Origin: Sphingosinicella sp. BN140058
GTDB taxonomy: Bacteria > Pseudomonadota > Alphaproteobacteria > Sphingomonadales > Sphingomonadaceae
Length of the DNA stretch: 64,000 nt
NCBI RefSeq assembly: GCF_004135585.1
Contig: NZ_CP035501.1
Coordinates: forward strand, 2,799,501 to 2,863,500
Direction: 5' to 3'
Every line of letters begins with the position of its first letter. Within the stretch, counting starts at the first letter, position 1. The notes under the pieces were generated by a model. That model was given only the letters and a program-made list of their open reading frames with translations, did not search any database and was not told the DNA's origin. Made by a program: the position numbers and the translations under genes. Of the stretch, positions 52,079-62,428 are shown in pieces.

Positions 52079-53230
52079 GTGTCCACGAGCGCAGTTCAGG
52101 CAGGAGCCCCCGGGAGGGGCGAGGCAGCAGGCGGCTGGAAGCCTTTCCGGCTTCAGCAGCAGCCCTTTTTCGACGACAAGAACCGGGCGTTCTGGATCCT
52201 CCAGTCGGCCGGCTGGGGCGGCTATTTCTTCCTTCGCAGCCTCTCCGGCCTCGCCAACAATTTCGGCTTCAACCTCGTCATCCACATCGCGCTGCTGACC
52301 GCGACCGGCTATTCGCTGACCCTGCTGATGGCGGCGATGTTCCGGCGGCTGATCAAGATGCGGCCGGTGATCACCTGGGTGACCTCGATCATCCTGGTGC
52401 TGATCGCCTCTGCGGCCTTTTCGGCGATCGAGACGTGGAGCCACGCGACCTTCGTCAAGCCGGGAATCACGCCCGAAGGCCTCCAATTCTTCGGATCGAT
52501 CATCCTCACCGTCTCGCTGCTGGTGGCGTGGTCGGCGCTCTATTACGGGATCAATTACTACCTGCTGCTCGAGGAGCAGAGCGATCGCCTGCTCCGGCTC
52601 GAGAATCAGGCGAGTTCGGCGCAGCTGGCGATGCTGCGCTACCAGCTCAATCCGCATTTCCTGTTCAACACGCTGAACTCGATCTCCACTCTGGTGCTCT
52701 TGAAGCAGACCGAGCGGGCCAACGCGATGCTGTCGCGCCTGTCCTCGTTCCTGCGCTACACGCTGGTCAACGAGCCGACGGGGTCCGTGACGGTGGCGCA
52801 GGAGGTGGAGACCTTGAAGCTCTATCTCGACATCGAGAAGATGCGCTTCGAAGACCGGCTGCGGCCGCGCTTCGAGATCGACGAAAGCGTGTCGAAGGCA
52901 CGTCTGCCGTCCTTGCTCCTCCAGCCTTTGGTCGAGAATGCGATCAAATATGCGGTCACGCCGCAGGAGGAAGGGGCGGACATCGAAGTTTCGGCGCGCC
53001 GGTTCGGAGAGCGGGTGGTGATCACCGTCCGCGATACCGGTCCGGGCGCGGAAGACCATTGGGTGAAGGCACAGGAGTCGACGGGGGTCGGGCTCGCCAA
53101 CATCCGGGACCGACTGGCGCAGGCTTATGGCCCCGACCATCGGTTCGAAACGGATACCAACAGGAGCGGGGGGTTCAGCGTTACCATCGAAATACCCTAT
53201 CAGATTGAAACATCCGAGGAGCCGAAATGA
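52079..53230 (+). CDS. LytS/YehU-type membrane sensor histidine kinase
   Basis: A 383-residue kinase with four membrane helices in the first ~190 residues (for example LLTATGYSLTLLMAAMF and VTWVTSIILVLIASAAF). The His_kinase domain follows, with phospho-acceptor motif LRYQLNPHFLFNTLNSISTL, then an HATPase with LLLQPLVENAIKYAV, DTGPGAE and GVGLANIRDRL. There is no separate periplasmic sensor domain. GTG start. It overlaps the LytTR regulator by 4 nt, marking a cognate pair. Confidence 0.93.
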   Translation: MSTSAVQAGAPGRGEAAGGWKPFRLQQQPFFDDKNRAFWILQSAGWGGYFFLRSLSGLANNFGFNLVIHIALLTATGYSLTLLMAAMFRRLIKMRPVITWVTSIILVLIASAAFSAIETWSHATFVKPGITPEGLQFFGSIILTVSLLVAWSALYYGINYYLLLEEQSDRLLRLENQASSAQLAMLRYQLNPHFLFNTLNSISTLVLLKQTERANAMLSRLSSFLRYTLVNEPTGSVTVAQEVETLKLYLDIEKMRFEDRLRPRFEIDESVSKARLPSLLLQPLVENAIKYAVTPQEEGADIEVSARRFGERVVITVRDTGPGAEDHWVKAQESTGVGLANIRDRLAQAYGPDHRFETDTNRSGGFSVTIEIPYQIETSEEPK

Positions 53231-54033
53231 CCATTCGCACGATTCTCGTGGACGACGAGCCGCTTGCCATTCAGGGCTTGCAGCTTCGCCTCGACAAGCA
53301 CGAGGACGTCGAGATCGTTGAGACCTGCTCGAACGGACGCGAAGCGATCCGGGCGATCAAGACTCACAAGCCGGATCTCGTTTTCCTCGACATCCAGATG
53401 CCCGGCTTCGACGGTTTCTCGGTGATCCAGGGCCTGATGGAGGTGGAGCCGCCGCTGTTCGTCTTCGTCACCGCTTATTCCGATCACGCCATCCGCGCGT
53501 TCGAGGCGCAGGCGGTCGACTATCTCATGAAGCCGGTGGAGGAGGATCGGCTCGCCGACACGCTCGACCGGGTTCGCAACCGGCTCGCCGAGAAGCGCGG
53601 GGCCGAGGAGGCCGGCAAGCTCAAGGAAGTGCTCGCCGAAGTGGCGCCGGACGCGGTCGATCAGGTCGGCTCCGGGGGCGGCGACGATACCCACAATTCG
53701 AACCGCTACGAGAAATTGATCAACATCAAGGATCGCGGCCAGATCTTCCGCGTGGACGTGGATTCGATCGAGAAGATCGATGCCGCCGGCGATTACATGT
53801 GCATCTATACCGGCGACAACACCCTGATCCTTCGCGAGACGATGAAGGATCTCGAGAAGCGCCTGGATCCCCGCCGCTTCCAGCGCGTCCACCGCTCGTG
53901 CATCGTCAATCTCGATCAGGTCCGCCAGGTCAAGCCGCACACCAACGGCGAATGCTTTCTGGTGCTGGAAAGCGGCAGCCAGGTGAAGGTCAGCCGCTCC
54001 TATCGCGACGTCGTCGCACGCTTCGTGCACTGA
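53227..54033 (+). CDS. LytR/AlgR-type response regulator (LytTR)
   Basis: A 268-residue regulator. The receiver has DDEP at 9-12, D55 in VFLDIQMPG and K in MKPVEED. A linker of ~40 residues (coiled-coil then Gly-rich) leads to a LytTR DNA-binding domain: LINIKDRGQIFRVDVDSIEKIDAAGDYMCIYTGDNTLILRETMKDLEKRL, FQRVHRSCIVNLDQV and SRSYRDVVARF. It is coupled to the LytS-type kinase by ATGA. Such pairs often control envelope or stress genes; targets here are unknown. Confidence 0.94.
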   Translation: MTIRTILVDDEPLAIQGLQLRLDKHEDVEIVETCSNGREAIRAIKTHKPDLVFLDIQMPGFDGFSVIQGLMEVEPPLFVFVTAYSDHAIRAFEAQAVDYLMKPVEEDRLADTLDRVRNRLAEKRGAEEAGKLKEVLAEVAPDAVDQVGSGGGDDTHNSNRYEKLINIKDRGQIFRVDVDSIEKIDAAGDYMCIYTGDNTLILRETMKDLEKRLDPRRFQRVHRSCIVNLDQVRQVKPHTNGECFLVLESGSQVKVSRSYRDVVARFVH

Positions 54034-54165
54034 GCCGAACGGGGGAAGCGCGGCGCTTCCCCCCATCCTCCAAACCAATCCGATATCGCAGACGTGCTGC
54101 GTTCTGCCGGCCACGCGCTTGCCCGAAGGCCGCGCTGGGCGAGGCCTGTCTACGCCTGATTGAAG

Positions 54166-54186
54166 TTTAGTACGAATCGTACTAAA
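54166..54186. promoter_or_regulatory. 21-bp palindromic operator of the PadR gene
   Basis: A perfect palindrome: half-site TTTAGTACGA, one central A, and its exact complement. It ends 2 nt before the PadR ATG, where no ribosome-binding site is visible, so the mRNA may be leaderless and the operator may overlap the promoter. Autorepression by PadR is the likely reading. Confidence 0.8.
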
Positions 54187-54188
54187 CC

Positions 54189-54770
54189 ATGGGCGTCTTC
54201 AGGAAGGCAGCCCTCATTCGGACGATCACGCCCCTCGGTTACGCCCTGCTCGGTCTGATGGGAGAGACTCCGCGCAGCGGCTACGCTCTGCGGCGCGTGT
54301 TCGAGACGACCCCGCTTGGCGCCTATTCGAGCAGCCCCGGCAGCATCTACCCGGCGCTGCGCAACCTCGAGGCGCTCGGCCTCGCCCGGCAGGAGCCGCT
54401 CGGCGCCAGCAAGAAGGGCTATGTTCCGACTGCGCAAGGGCGCGCCGCGCTCGACGCATGGTTGGCCGCGCCGCCGACTGCGGCCGAGGTCGCGGACGAT
54501 CTCGGCATCGTCCTTCTCCGTTTCGCCTTCCTGCAGGGCCGCAGCAGCCCGAAGGAGATCGATGCCTTTCTCGCGGCATTTGCCGAGGCGTGCGACGCGC
54601 ACGCCGCCAGGCTCGAGACTTTCCTGGCCGGTACTAACGGCCAGGCGCTGTCGCTGCACAGCCGCCTCGCCGTCGACCATGGACTGAGAGCAATTCGATC
54701 GTCCGGGCAATGGGCCCGGGATGCGCGTGCGAGCCTCGCCCGCGCCCAGAATGGGGAGGGAGACGGATGA
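54189..54770 (+). CDS. PadR-family transcriptional repressor
   Basis: A 193-residue regulator with a PadR winged helix (ITPLGYALLGLMGETPRSGYALRRVFETTPLGAYSSSPGSIYPALRNLEALGLARQEP, then KKGYVPTAQGRAAL). A helical C-terminal dimerisation half follows. It has its own perfect palindromic operator just upstream and overlaps the next membrane-protein gene by 4 nt. It therefore probably represses that two-gene unit and is released by an unknown ligand. Confidence 0.9.
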   Translation: MGVFRKAALIRTITPLGYALLGLMGETPRSGYALRRVFETTPLGAYSSSPGSIYPALRNLEALGLARQEPLGASKKGYVPTAQGRAALDAWLAAPPTAAEVADDLGIVLLRFAFLQGRSSPKEIDAFLAAFAEACDAHAARLETFLAGTNGQALSLHSRLAVDHGLRAIRSSGQWARDARASLARAQNGEGDG

Positions 54771-55597
54771 GGACCATCGCAAGGGATATCGGCAAGACGC
54801 TGCTCGTGTGGGCAGCGCTGACCATCGGCATGATCGCCGGCGCTCTCGTCGCCGCCCTGCCGCAGGGCAAGGCGATCGTCGATGGGCCGTTCACCTCAGG
54901 TCAGGCACTGCTGCTCGCCAATGCCCTTCTCGCTCTGACGATCGCCGTGCTGGCGCCGCGCATCGCCGGCCGCATTTGGCAGCGTGCACTGACCTTGTTC
55001 GTCCTGCTCTACTGCGTCGAGACCCTGCTTTCGGTGATCGAGGCGCTTTACTTCCAGCGCTATCTCGGCCTTCCCGCAGGCCTGCTCGGCGGACTGGCGG
55101 TGATCAACGTCGTCAAGTCCGCACTGGCCGCCGGCGCCGCCGCCTGGTTGTGGCGCGCACCCGAAGCCCCGCAGCGGCATCCGCGCGGGCTCGCCTGGAA
55201 GCTGCCGGTGCTCGCGCTCGCCTATGTCGGCTTCTATTTCGGCGCCGGCGAGTTCATCGCATTCCAGAGCGAAATCGTCCGCGCTTATTACGGCAACGCA
55301 CTGGAGATCGACCGCTTCAATCTCGCCTTGCTCCAGATCGGCCGCGGCGCGATCTGGGCGGGCCTCGCCTGGCTGCTGGCCCGGACCTTGGTGGGATCCC
55401 TGACGGCGCGCATGCTGCTGACCGGCCTCGCTTTCTCCCTCTTCATGATCGTCCCCCTGCTGTTCCCGTCGGAATTCATGCCGTGGAGCGTCCGCTCGGT
55501 TCACATGATCGAGATCGGCGTTTCCAACCTTCTCTACGGCCTGTTCGCCGGCTGGCTGCTCGGAAGCGGCATGGACAGCAAGGCGCGGGCGTCCTAG
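54767..55597 (+). CDS. multi-pass membrane protein co-transcribed with PadR
   Basis: A 276-residue integral membrane protein with about seven or eight hydrophobic helices (for example LLVWAALTIGMIAGALVAAL, LTLFVLLYCVETLLSVIEAL, LLLTGLAFSLFMIVPLLF-like near the end). I do not recognise a transport or enzyme motif. Its start overlaps the padR stop (ATGA). A PadR-linked membrane protein is often a pump or a sensor-modulated channel, but that is only context. Confidence 0.75.
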   Translation: MRTIARDIGKTLLVWAALTIGMIAGALVAALPQGKAIVDGPFTSGQALLLANALLALTIAVLAPRIAGRIWQRALTLFVLLYCVETLLSVIEALYFQRYLGLPAGLLGGLAVINVVKSALAAGAAAWLWRAPEAPQRHPRGLAWKLPVLALAYVGFYFGAGEFIAFQSEIVRAYYGNALEIDRFNLALLQIGRGAIWAGLAWLLARTLVGSLTARMLLTGLAFSLFMIVPLLFPSEFMPWSVRSVHMIEIGVSNLLYGLFAGWLLGSGMDSKARAS

Positions 55598-55607
55598 CCT
55601 TCCGGGG

Positions 55608-56375
55608 ATGAGCGTCTGGGGAGAGAAAGCGCGCGCCTTTGCGGCGCTCCACCGGCGGGGCGACCCGTTGATTCTGTTCAACATCTGGGATGCCGGCAGC
55701 GCCCGAATCGTCGCCGCGGCCGGGGCCAGGGCGATCGCCACCGGAAGCTGGTCGGTTGCCGAAGCCAATGGCTATGGCGACGGCGAGCAGGTGCCGATCG
55801 ATTTCGTCCTCGGCAACACCGCCCGGATCGCCAATGCCGTGGAGCTGCCGGTCACGATCGATTTCGAGGGCGGCTATGCCGAGGCACCGGACGACGTGGC
55901 GGCGAACGTCGCCGCGCTTGCGGCAGCCGGCGCCATCGGCTGCAATTTCGAGGATCGCATCGTCGGCGGCGATGGCCTGCATGCCCTGGCGCGCCAGGCC
56001 GAGCGGATCGCCGCGATCGTCGCCGCCGCGCCGGACGGGTTCTTCGTCAATGCCCGCACCGATGTCTTCCTGTCGGTCGCCCATGTCGAGCACCCGTCGC
56101 GCATGGACGAGGCACTGGAACGGGCCCAGGCTTATGCCGACGCCGGCGCCAAGGGGCTGTTCGTGCCCGGGCTCTCCGACGAGCGGCTGATCGAACGGAT
56201 GTGCGCGGAGAGCCCGCTGCCGGTCAACATCATGGTCTGGCCGGGTACCACGCCCCCGCTCGGCCGCCTTGCCGAACTCGGCGCCGCGCGGATCAGCCAT
56301 GCCGGGGCGCCCTGGCGGGTGGCGATGCAGGCGCTGGCGGAGCCTGCGGCCGCCGCGCATCGGGGCGAAGGCTGA
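55608..56375 (+). CDS. isocitrate lyase/PEP mutase-family enzyme
   Basis: A 255-residue TIM-barrel protein of the ICL/PEP-mutase superfamily. Seen: LFNIWDAGSARIVAAAGARAIATGSWSVAEANGYGD, the metal-site region VTIDFEGGYAE, NFEDRI and FVNARTDVFL. The family makes or breaks C-C bonds next to carboxylates (2-methylisocitrate, oxaloacetate, phosphonopyruvate). The K-K-C-G-H catalytic loop of true isocitrate lyases is not seen, so the substrate cannot be given. It begins 11 nt after the membrane-protein gene and may share its transcript. Confidence 0.85.
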   Translation: MSVWGEKARAFAALHRRGDPLILFNIWDAGSARIVAAAGARAIATGSWSVAEANGYGDGEQVPIDFVLGNTARIANAVELPVTIDFEGGYAEAPDDVAANVAALAAAGAIGCNFEDRIVGGDGLHALARQAERIAAIVAAAPDGFFVNARTDVFLSVAHVEHPSRMDEALERAQAYADAGAKGLFVPGLSDERLIERMCAESPLPVNIMVWPGTTPPLGRLAELGAARISHAGAPWRVAMQALAEPAAAAHRGEG

Positions 56376-56416
56376 GGCAACGAACCGAGGATTCACATTC
56401 GCGAGGGAGCAACGCG

Positions 56417-56794
56417 ATGGCACGTGTGACCGGACTTGGCGGTGTCTTCTACAAGGTCGAAGACAGCGAGCGCACCGCGCGATGGTACAAGGAGGTGCTC
56501 GGCGTCGGCGGCGACTGGGGGGCGATGTTCCCCTGGAAGGCCGAAGCGAGCGGCGAAGCCTACAGCCTGCTGACGCCGTTCAAGGCAACCAGCGACTATT
56601 TCGCACCGAGCGATTCCACGTTCATGATCAACCTCCGCGTCGACGATCTCGATGCCTTCACCGCCGAACTGGAGGGCAAGGGAGTCGAGATTCTCGGGCG
56701 CCAAAGCGAGGAGTACGGCAAGTTCGCCTGGATCCTCGATTGCGACGGGATCAAGATCGAGCTTTGGGAGCAAATCGGCCCCTCGCCCGTGTGA
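56417..56794 (+). CDS. VOC (glyoxalase/bleomycin-resistance fold) protein
   Basis: A 125-residue single-domain protein. It begins ARVTGLGGVFYKVEDSERTARWYKEVLGV and has FMINLRVDDLDAFTAELEGKGVEILGRQSEEYGKFAWILDCDGIKIELWEQI, the paired beta-alpha-beta-beta-beta modules of the vicinal oxygen chelate fold with the terminal Glu metal ligand (IELWE). Substrate unknown. The ATG at 56417 has GAGGGAG upstream. Confidence 0.88.
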   Translation: MARVTGLGGVFYKVEDSERTARWYKEVLGVGGDWGAMFPWKAEASGEAYSLLTPFKATSDYFAPSDSTFMINLRVDDLDAFTAELEGKGVEILGRQSEEYGKFAWILDCDGIKIELWEQIGPSPV

Positions 56795-56810
56795 AGCCCG
56801 TTTTGACGCC

Positions 56811-57512
56811 CTAGTCGAAGCGGAAGCGGACTCGGGCGAGATTTGGCAGCGACGCGTCGTGGAGCGGCGCCCGATAAAGATGGCGATCGCGCAGCACCTG
56901 GACCGGCCGAACGTTCTGACCGCTCGTCACCGTTGCCGCTGCGATCGGCCGGTCGCTATATCCATAGATCGCAAATTTCGATCCGAAGCAGCCGCCCGCC
57001 GCGTTGAAGGCGGCGCGCGCAACGATCGAAACATGCTGTGCCTCGATCGCCCAGCCGACCAGGCATTGCAGGCGCATGTCACCGAGCAGGCGGTCGCCCT
57101 CCGCGGTGCCCGGTGAAAGAACGAGCGGCCGCACTTCGAGCCCCGCGCGAGCTCGATTGGCGACAAGGGTCCAGTCGTCGGCGGAGAGATCGGGGAGAAC
57201 GAAGCGTCCCGCCGGATCGAGCGGCAACGGGATCACGTCGGCGCCACGCCGGAGGGAGAGAGTGATCCCGGCCAGCGGTTTCGCCCCCGTTGCCTTTACC
57301 TGAAAGAGCAGGGTCGCCTCCGGAGCGTAGACCGGCTTTCCCTTGCGGAAGGCCCGGAGCGCTTTGCGGAGTTCCTTTACCGAAAGGCGATAGGGGTTCT
57401 TGACCGCGACGATGACGATCTCGGACTCGGCGGAGTCGGCCTGGTCCGTCGGAGCCGCCGCGGTTCCGCTGCCCAAGGCGATGAGTGCGAGAGCCGCAGC
57501 CCGCCTCTTCAC
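56811..57512 (-). CDS. exported hypothetical protein, 233 aa
   Basis: A signal peptide (KRRAAALALIALGSGTAAA) precedes a mostly beta mature protein. The middle (LLFQVKATGAKPLAGITLSLRRGADVIPLPLDPAGRFVLPDLSADDWTLVANRA) looks like a small beta-sandwich of the carboxypeptidase-regulatory type. Two cysteines (MRLQCLVGW and AGGCFGSKF) could form a disulphide in the periplasm. I do not recognise the family. It is 1 nt from the ABC permease stop on the same strand, which suggests one transcript. Confidence 0.65.
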   Translation of the reverse strand: MKRRAAALALIALGSGTAAAPTDQADSAESEIVIVAVKNPYRLSVKELRKALRAFRKGKPVYAPEATLLFQVKATGAKPLAGITLSLRRGADVIPLPLDPAGRFVLPDLSADDWTLVANRARAGLEVRPLVLSPGTAEGDRLLGDMRLQCLVGWAIEAQHVSIVARAAFNAAGGCFGSKFAIYGYSDRPIAAATVTSGQNVRPVQVLRDRHLYRAPLHDASLPNLARVRFRFD

Positions 57513-57513
57513 G

Positions 57514-58760
57514 TCACGCTCCGGCGGATGTCGGGTCCGGGCTGCCGCGCCGCCCGAACCGAATGCCCTTGCGCGCGCCGCCGCCTTCGCCGGACTTGAG
57601 CACGTTCCTGCGAAACAGCATCGCGCCCAGGCTGACGATCAGCCAGACCCAGAGCGCCTGCCAGAGAATCGCGACGAGATGCGGCCAGAGGTCCTCGAGC
57701 TGCGCCGCCCTCGCCACCATCGTCAGCGGGGAACTGAACGGCACCGCGGCGGCGGCGATGCCGAGCAGGCTGTTGGGCTGGCCGACGGAGAAGGAGGCGA
57801 ACAGGAAGATCAGCAATTGGGCGACGGTCACCGGCATCGACAGGGTCTGCACCTCGCGCACCGAATTGGCCTGACTGCCGATGCCGAGAAACACGGCGCC
57901 GAGCAGGAGATAATTGGCCGCATAATAAATCAGGCCGAGCAGAATGTAGAGCGGCCATCCGACCGCGGGCTCCGGCAGGCTGCCCAGGCCTTCGCCCCAT
58001 AGCAGCGAGGCGGTGATCCCGCCGACCGCCCAGACGGCGATGCCGACGCAGGAGATTGCCAGCATCGACACGAGCTTGCCGACGAAGATCGCATCGATCG
58101 GAACCGCCGCCGCAAGCACCTCGATGATCTTGTTGCCTTTTTCCTCCAGCAGATTGGACAGCAGCATGCCGGCGAGCAGGACGGTCAGCATGAACAGCAG
58201 CAGCTGGGTGGCGCGGGCGGTGATCGCGCGCAGGGTTGCGACGCTGCCGGCCGATTGCGCGACGGGAACCACGCGAATCCGGGTCGGCGCGATCGGCGCG
58301 GCGGCGAGCGCCTGCGTCTGCCGGGCTTCGTCCAGGATCAAGGTGATCTGCTTGTGCTGCAGGCCGCCCCGCGACAGCGATCCGGTGAGGGTCGGCCGGT
58401 CGGGGATCCCGGTCAGCACTGCAACGACCTTCTTGTCGCGAGCGCCGAGCAGTTGCTGGATCTGATCGGAGACGACGTAATCGGGGTCGAAGCGAACGAG
58501 ATCCGGCAATGCTCGCTCGCCGAATGCGGGATCGAGCCGCGCCTTGGCCTGTGCTACCGATGCGAACGCAGCCTTGCTTGCGATTACCGCCACCGTGGGC
58601 TTGATGTCCTGCCGCGCCATCTTCTCCGTCGTATCGGTGAACAGGACGGAGATGGTGATGATCACCAGCGGCCCGAGAAGAAACAGCAGGAAGGTGCGCG
58701 ACCACACCGTTGCCATGAAGTCGCGGCGGCCGATCACGAAGGCGGCTCTGGCGAAGCTCT

Positions 58761-58764
<4 letters not shown>
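57514..58764 (-). CDS. ABC-2 type permease (NatB-like)
   Basis: A 416-residue membrane subunit of an ABC exporter. The N-terminal helix (FLLFLLGPLVIITISVLF) is followed by a ~150-residue periplasmic domain, then about five helices starting at LLLFMLTVLLAGMLLSNLLEEKGNKIIEVLAAAVPIDAIFVGKLV, the ABC-2/NatB signature region. In Bacillus NatAB exports sodium; the substrate here is unknown. Start ATG 58764 overlaps the stop of the ATPase gene (ATGA). Confidence 0.88.
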
Positions 58765-59693
<929 letters not shown>

Positions 59694-59733
59694 GCTGTCG
59701 TACCCCCTGCGGCAAATGTGGTAGCGGGGACCG

Positions 59734-60837
59734 ATGAACCAAGGCAAGCCCGGGTTGCGCGAGAGGATGGAGGCCAAGGCGAGGGAACTCGGCTTCGCCG
59801 CCGTCGGCGTCGCGCGTGCCGATGCCGCCCCGAAGACGGGCGAGCGGTTGCGTCAATGGCTGGCGGGCGGCGCTCATGGCGACATGCTGTGGATGGCGGA
59901 GACTGCCGATCGGCGCGCCTCGCCCGCCGGCCTGTGGCCCGACGTGCGGTCGGTGATCTCGCTCGGCATGAGCTATGCCCCCTCCATCGATCCGCTCGCG
60001 CTCGCCGGGCGGCCGGAGATCGGCCGTGTCTCGGTCTACGCACAGGGCGCCGATTATCACGACATCGTCAAGAAAGCGCTGAAGGCGCTGGCCCGCTGGC
60101 TGGTCGAGGAGGCCGGGTGCGAACTCAAGGTTTTCGTCGACACCGCCCCGGTGATGGAGAAGCCGCTCGCCGAGGCGGCCGGGCTCGGCTGGCAGGGCAA
60201 GCACACCAATCTGGTGAGCCGCAAGGACGGGAGCTGGCTGTTCCTCGGCGCAATCTACACGACCCTGGAGCTCGCAGCGGGGGGCGATGCGCCGATGTCC
60301 CCGGAGCCGCTGCCGGAGCATCTCGGGCCGGCGCTCCCACCGCACCGTGTGCATTGCGGAAGCTGCAGCGCCTGCCTCGACGCCTGCCCGACGGGTGCTT
60401 TCCCCGCTCCGTTCCAGCTCGATGCGCGGCGCTGCATTTCTTATCTCACCATCGAGCATAAGGGCCCCATTCCGGAAGCGTTTCGCGAGGCGATCGGAAA
60501 CCGTATCTACGGCTGTGACGATTGCCTGTCGGTCTGTCCGTGGAACCGTTTCGCCGACACGGCCCGGCGCAACCAGGCTTTTCTGCCGCGGGCCGAGCTC
60601 ACCGCGCCGGCGCTTGCCGACATCCTCGCGCTCGACGACGCCGCCTTCCGAACCGTCTTCGCCGGATCCCCGATCAAGCGAATCGGCCGCAACCGCATGG
60701 TCCGTAATGCGGCGATTGCGGCGGGGAATAGCGGCTGCACCGATCTGATTTCTGCGCTCGAACCCCTTGCCAACGACCCGGATCCCGTCGTCGCGGACGC
60801 AGCCGCCTGGGCCCTGGCGAGGCTGCGTCGCGCCTGA
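59734..60837 (+). CDS. queG: epoxyqueuosine reductase QueG
   Basis: A 367-residue enzyme that reduces epoxyqueuosine to queuosine in tRNA, using cobalamin and two [4Fe-4S] clusters. The clusters are visible as [16 protein letters not shown] and [11 protein letters not shown]. The N-terminal DUF1730-type region has GMSYAP and [41 protein letters not shown], and the C-terminus has a short HEAT-like helix pair. Length and motif order are standard. Confidence 0.96.
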   Translation: MNQGKPGLRERMEAKARELGFAAVGVARADAAPKTGERLRQWLAGGAHGDMLWMAETADRRASPAGLWPDVRSVISLGMSYAPSIDPLALAGRPEIGRVSVYAQGADYHDIVKKALKALARWLVEEAGCELKVFVDTAPVMEKPLAEAAGLGWQGKHTNLVSRKDGSWLFLGAIYTTLELAAGGDAPMSPEPLPEHLGPALPPHRVHCGSCSACLDACPTGAFPAPFQLDARRCISYLTIEHKGPIPEAFREAIGNRIYGCDDCLSVCPWNRFADTARRNQAFLPRAELTAPALADILALDDAAFRTVFAGSPIKRIGRNRMVRNAAIAAGNSGCTDLISALEPLANDPDPVVADAAAWALARLRRA

Positions 60838-61174
60838 CCTCCCGGGTTTTCGAGACGCTCGTCACCGGGCGCTGATCAGCTCACTGCCAATCCCCAAAAC
60901 CTAGTTGCTAATGAGAGTGACTCGCAATAGAGATGGGTGTGGTCAGGCGACTGGAGGATGGCTGCGGGCCAGGTCTGTTTTCTCATCCCGTTCGGGCTGA
61001 GCCCGTCGTAGCCCTCTCTTTTCCTGTCCTAAGGCACGAGAAGGGTTGGGCTTCGACAAGCTCAGCGCGAACGGTCTTACCGGGATCCGGAATGCCGCAC
61101 CCGATGAGCGTCTTGTCGGTGGGACCGGCGTCGCAGCGGCCGGTTGCGCCGCACAATGCTGAAGAAGGGAAATC
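60838..61174. other. 337-bp intergenic region holding a dispersed repeat
   Basis: No gene is supported. It contains the palindromic element at 60988-61074, listed separately. The region separates queG from the next pair. Confidence 0.6.
60988..61074. repeat. dispersed palindromic element (CTTCGACAAGCTCAG type)
   Basis: Two 27-bp arms (60988-61014 and 61048-61074) are imperfect inverted copies; the right arm carries CTTCGACAAGCTCAG. Elements with this core are common between genes in sphingomonads. The 33-bp loop is unrelated sequence. It may fold in RNA or be a non-autonomous repeat of the REP class. Confidence 0.75.
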
Positions 61175-61606
61175 ATGTATCTCTATGTCGATCGTCCCTG
61201 CGTAGCTCTTGCGCCGGGCAGCCGCTTCGTTCTCGCCGCCATGCGCGAATGGGTTGCCGCGGTGCGTGAGGGACGCTGCGCCTGCCGGGCGCTGGCGCCG
61301 GGTTTCGCCGCCGCCGGCGCGCGCGATGTGCTTGCGCCCTTCCAGATGATGATGGCGATCCTCAACCGGGACGGCCTTCGTCCGCTCGGCTTCGGTGCCC
61401 GCTGCCGGCAGACCGTGGCGGAGGACGAAGCCGTGTTGCTCGGCCTCCTCGATCAGGCCGGATCGGAGCGCGCCCGCGTCGACGCCGCCAGGGCACTGGT
61501 TGCGGCCGACATGGTGCCGGCGCTCTCGAAAGCCCTCGCGGCGGTCGCGGCCGGTCTGATCGATGCGCCCGCCTCTCGCTGCAGCCGTGGGAAGGAAGGC
61601 CGTTGA
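61175..61606 (+). CDS. conserved-looking hypothetical protein, 143 aa
   Basis: A soluble, helical protein beginning YLYVDRPCVALAPGSRFVLAAMREWVAAVREGRCACRALAPGFAAAGARDVLAPFQMMMAILNRDGLRPLGFGARCRQTVAEDEAVLLGLLDQAG. The four cysteines are scattered. I cannot name a family. Its stop overlaps the start of the ferredoxin reductase (TTGA), so the two are co-translated; a role linked to redox metabolism is a guess from that alone. Confidence 0.75.
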   Translation: MYLYVDRPCVALAPGSRFVLAAMREWVAAVREGRCACRALAPGFAAAGARDVLAPFQMMMAILNRDGLRPLGFGARCRQTVAEDEAVLLGLLDQAGSERARVDAARALVAADMVPALSKALAAVAAGLIDAPASRCSRGKEGR

Positions 61607-62418
61607 ACGCACCCGTTCGCCTGCCGCTGGTTCAGCCCGATCAGCCCGCCTTCGATACCGTCGCCGTCCGCTGGGTCCGTCACTGGAACGCGCATCTCTT
61701 CAGCCTCGCGCTCGATCGGCCGCGCAGTTTCCGCTTCCGCTCCGGCGAGTTCGTCCTGCTCGGGCTGCACGCCGGCGGCAAGCCGCTGATGCGCGCTTAT
61801 TCGATCGCAAGCGCCGCTTATGCGGACGAACTGGAATTCCTCTCGATCAAGGTTCCCGACGGACCCTTGACCTCGCGCCTCCAGCGCGTCGAGCCGGGCG
61901 ATCAGCTCTATCTCGGCCGCAAGCCGACCGGCACCCTGGTCACCGACGCACTGACGCCCGGCAGCCGATTGTTCCTGCTCTCGACCGGGACGGGCCTTGC
62001 CCCGTTCCTAAGCCTGCTGCGAGATCCGGACACCTATGAGCGCTTCGCCCAGATCGTTCTGGTCCATTCGGTGCGACGGGTGAGCGATCTTGCCTGGCGC
62101 GACCAATTGACCGCCCAACTCGCCGACGACCCGCTGATCCGCGACCAGGCCTTGCTCCAGCTCACCTATCTGCCGACCGTGACCCGGGAGCCATTCCCGA
62201 CCCGGGGCCGCATTCAGGCGCTCATCGATAACAACATCCTGTTCGGACCGCCGGTTCATGGGCCGGCTCGGCTCGATCCCGCTCTCGACCGCGTGATGCT
62301 GTGCGGCAGCAGCGCCATGATCTCGGATCTGTCCGGCCGCCTGGCTGCCCTTGGCTTCGAGGAGGGGTCGAATGCACGCCCGGCGCATTTCGCGGTGGAG
62401 CGCGCTTTCGTCGGATGA
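61603..62418 (+). CDS. fpr: ferredoxin/flavodoxin--NADP+ reductase
   Basis: A 271-residue FAD enzyme. The FAD-binding RAYSIASA motif, the NADP-binding STGTGLAPFLSLLRDP and a C-terminal CGSSAMISDLSGRL are in order, and the chain ends AHFAVERAFVG as bacterial subclass FNRs do. It passes electrons between NADPH and ferredoxin or flavodoxin. The TTG start overlaps the upstream gene's TGA. Bacterial Fpr-type, not plant-type, by length. Confidence 0.93.
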   Translation: MNAPVRLPLVQPDQPAFDTVAVRWVRHWNAHLFSLALDRPRSFRFRSGEFVLLGLHAGGKPLMRAYSIASAAYADELEFLSIKVPDGPLTSRLQRVEPGDQLYLGRKPTGTLVTDALTPGSRLFLLSTGTGLAPFLSLLRDPDTYERFAQIVLVHSVRRVSDLAWRDQLTAQLADDPLIRDQALLQLTYLPTVTREPFPTRGRIQALIDNNILFGPPVHGPARLDPALDRVMLCGSSAMISDLSGRLAALGFEEGSNARPAHFAVERAFVG

Positions 62419-62428
62419 TCGTCCGCGC

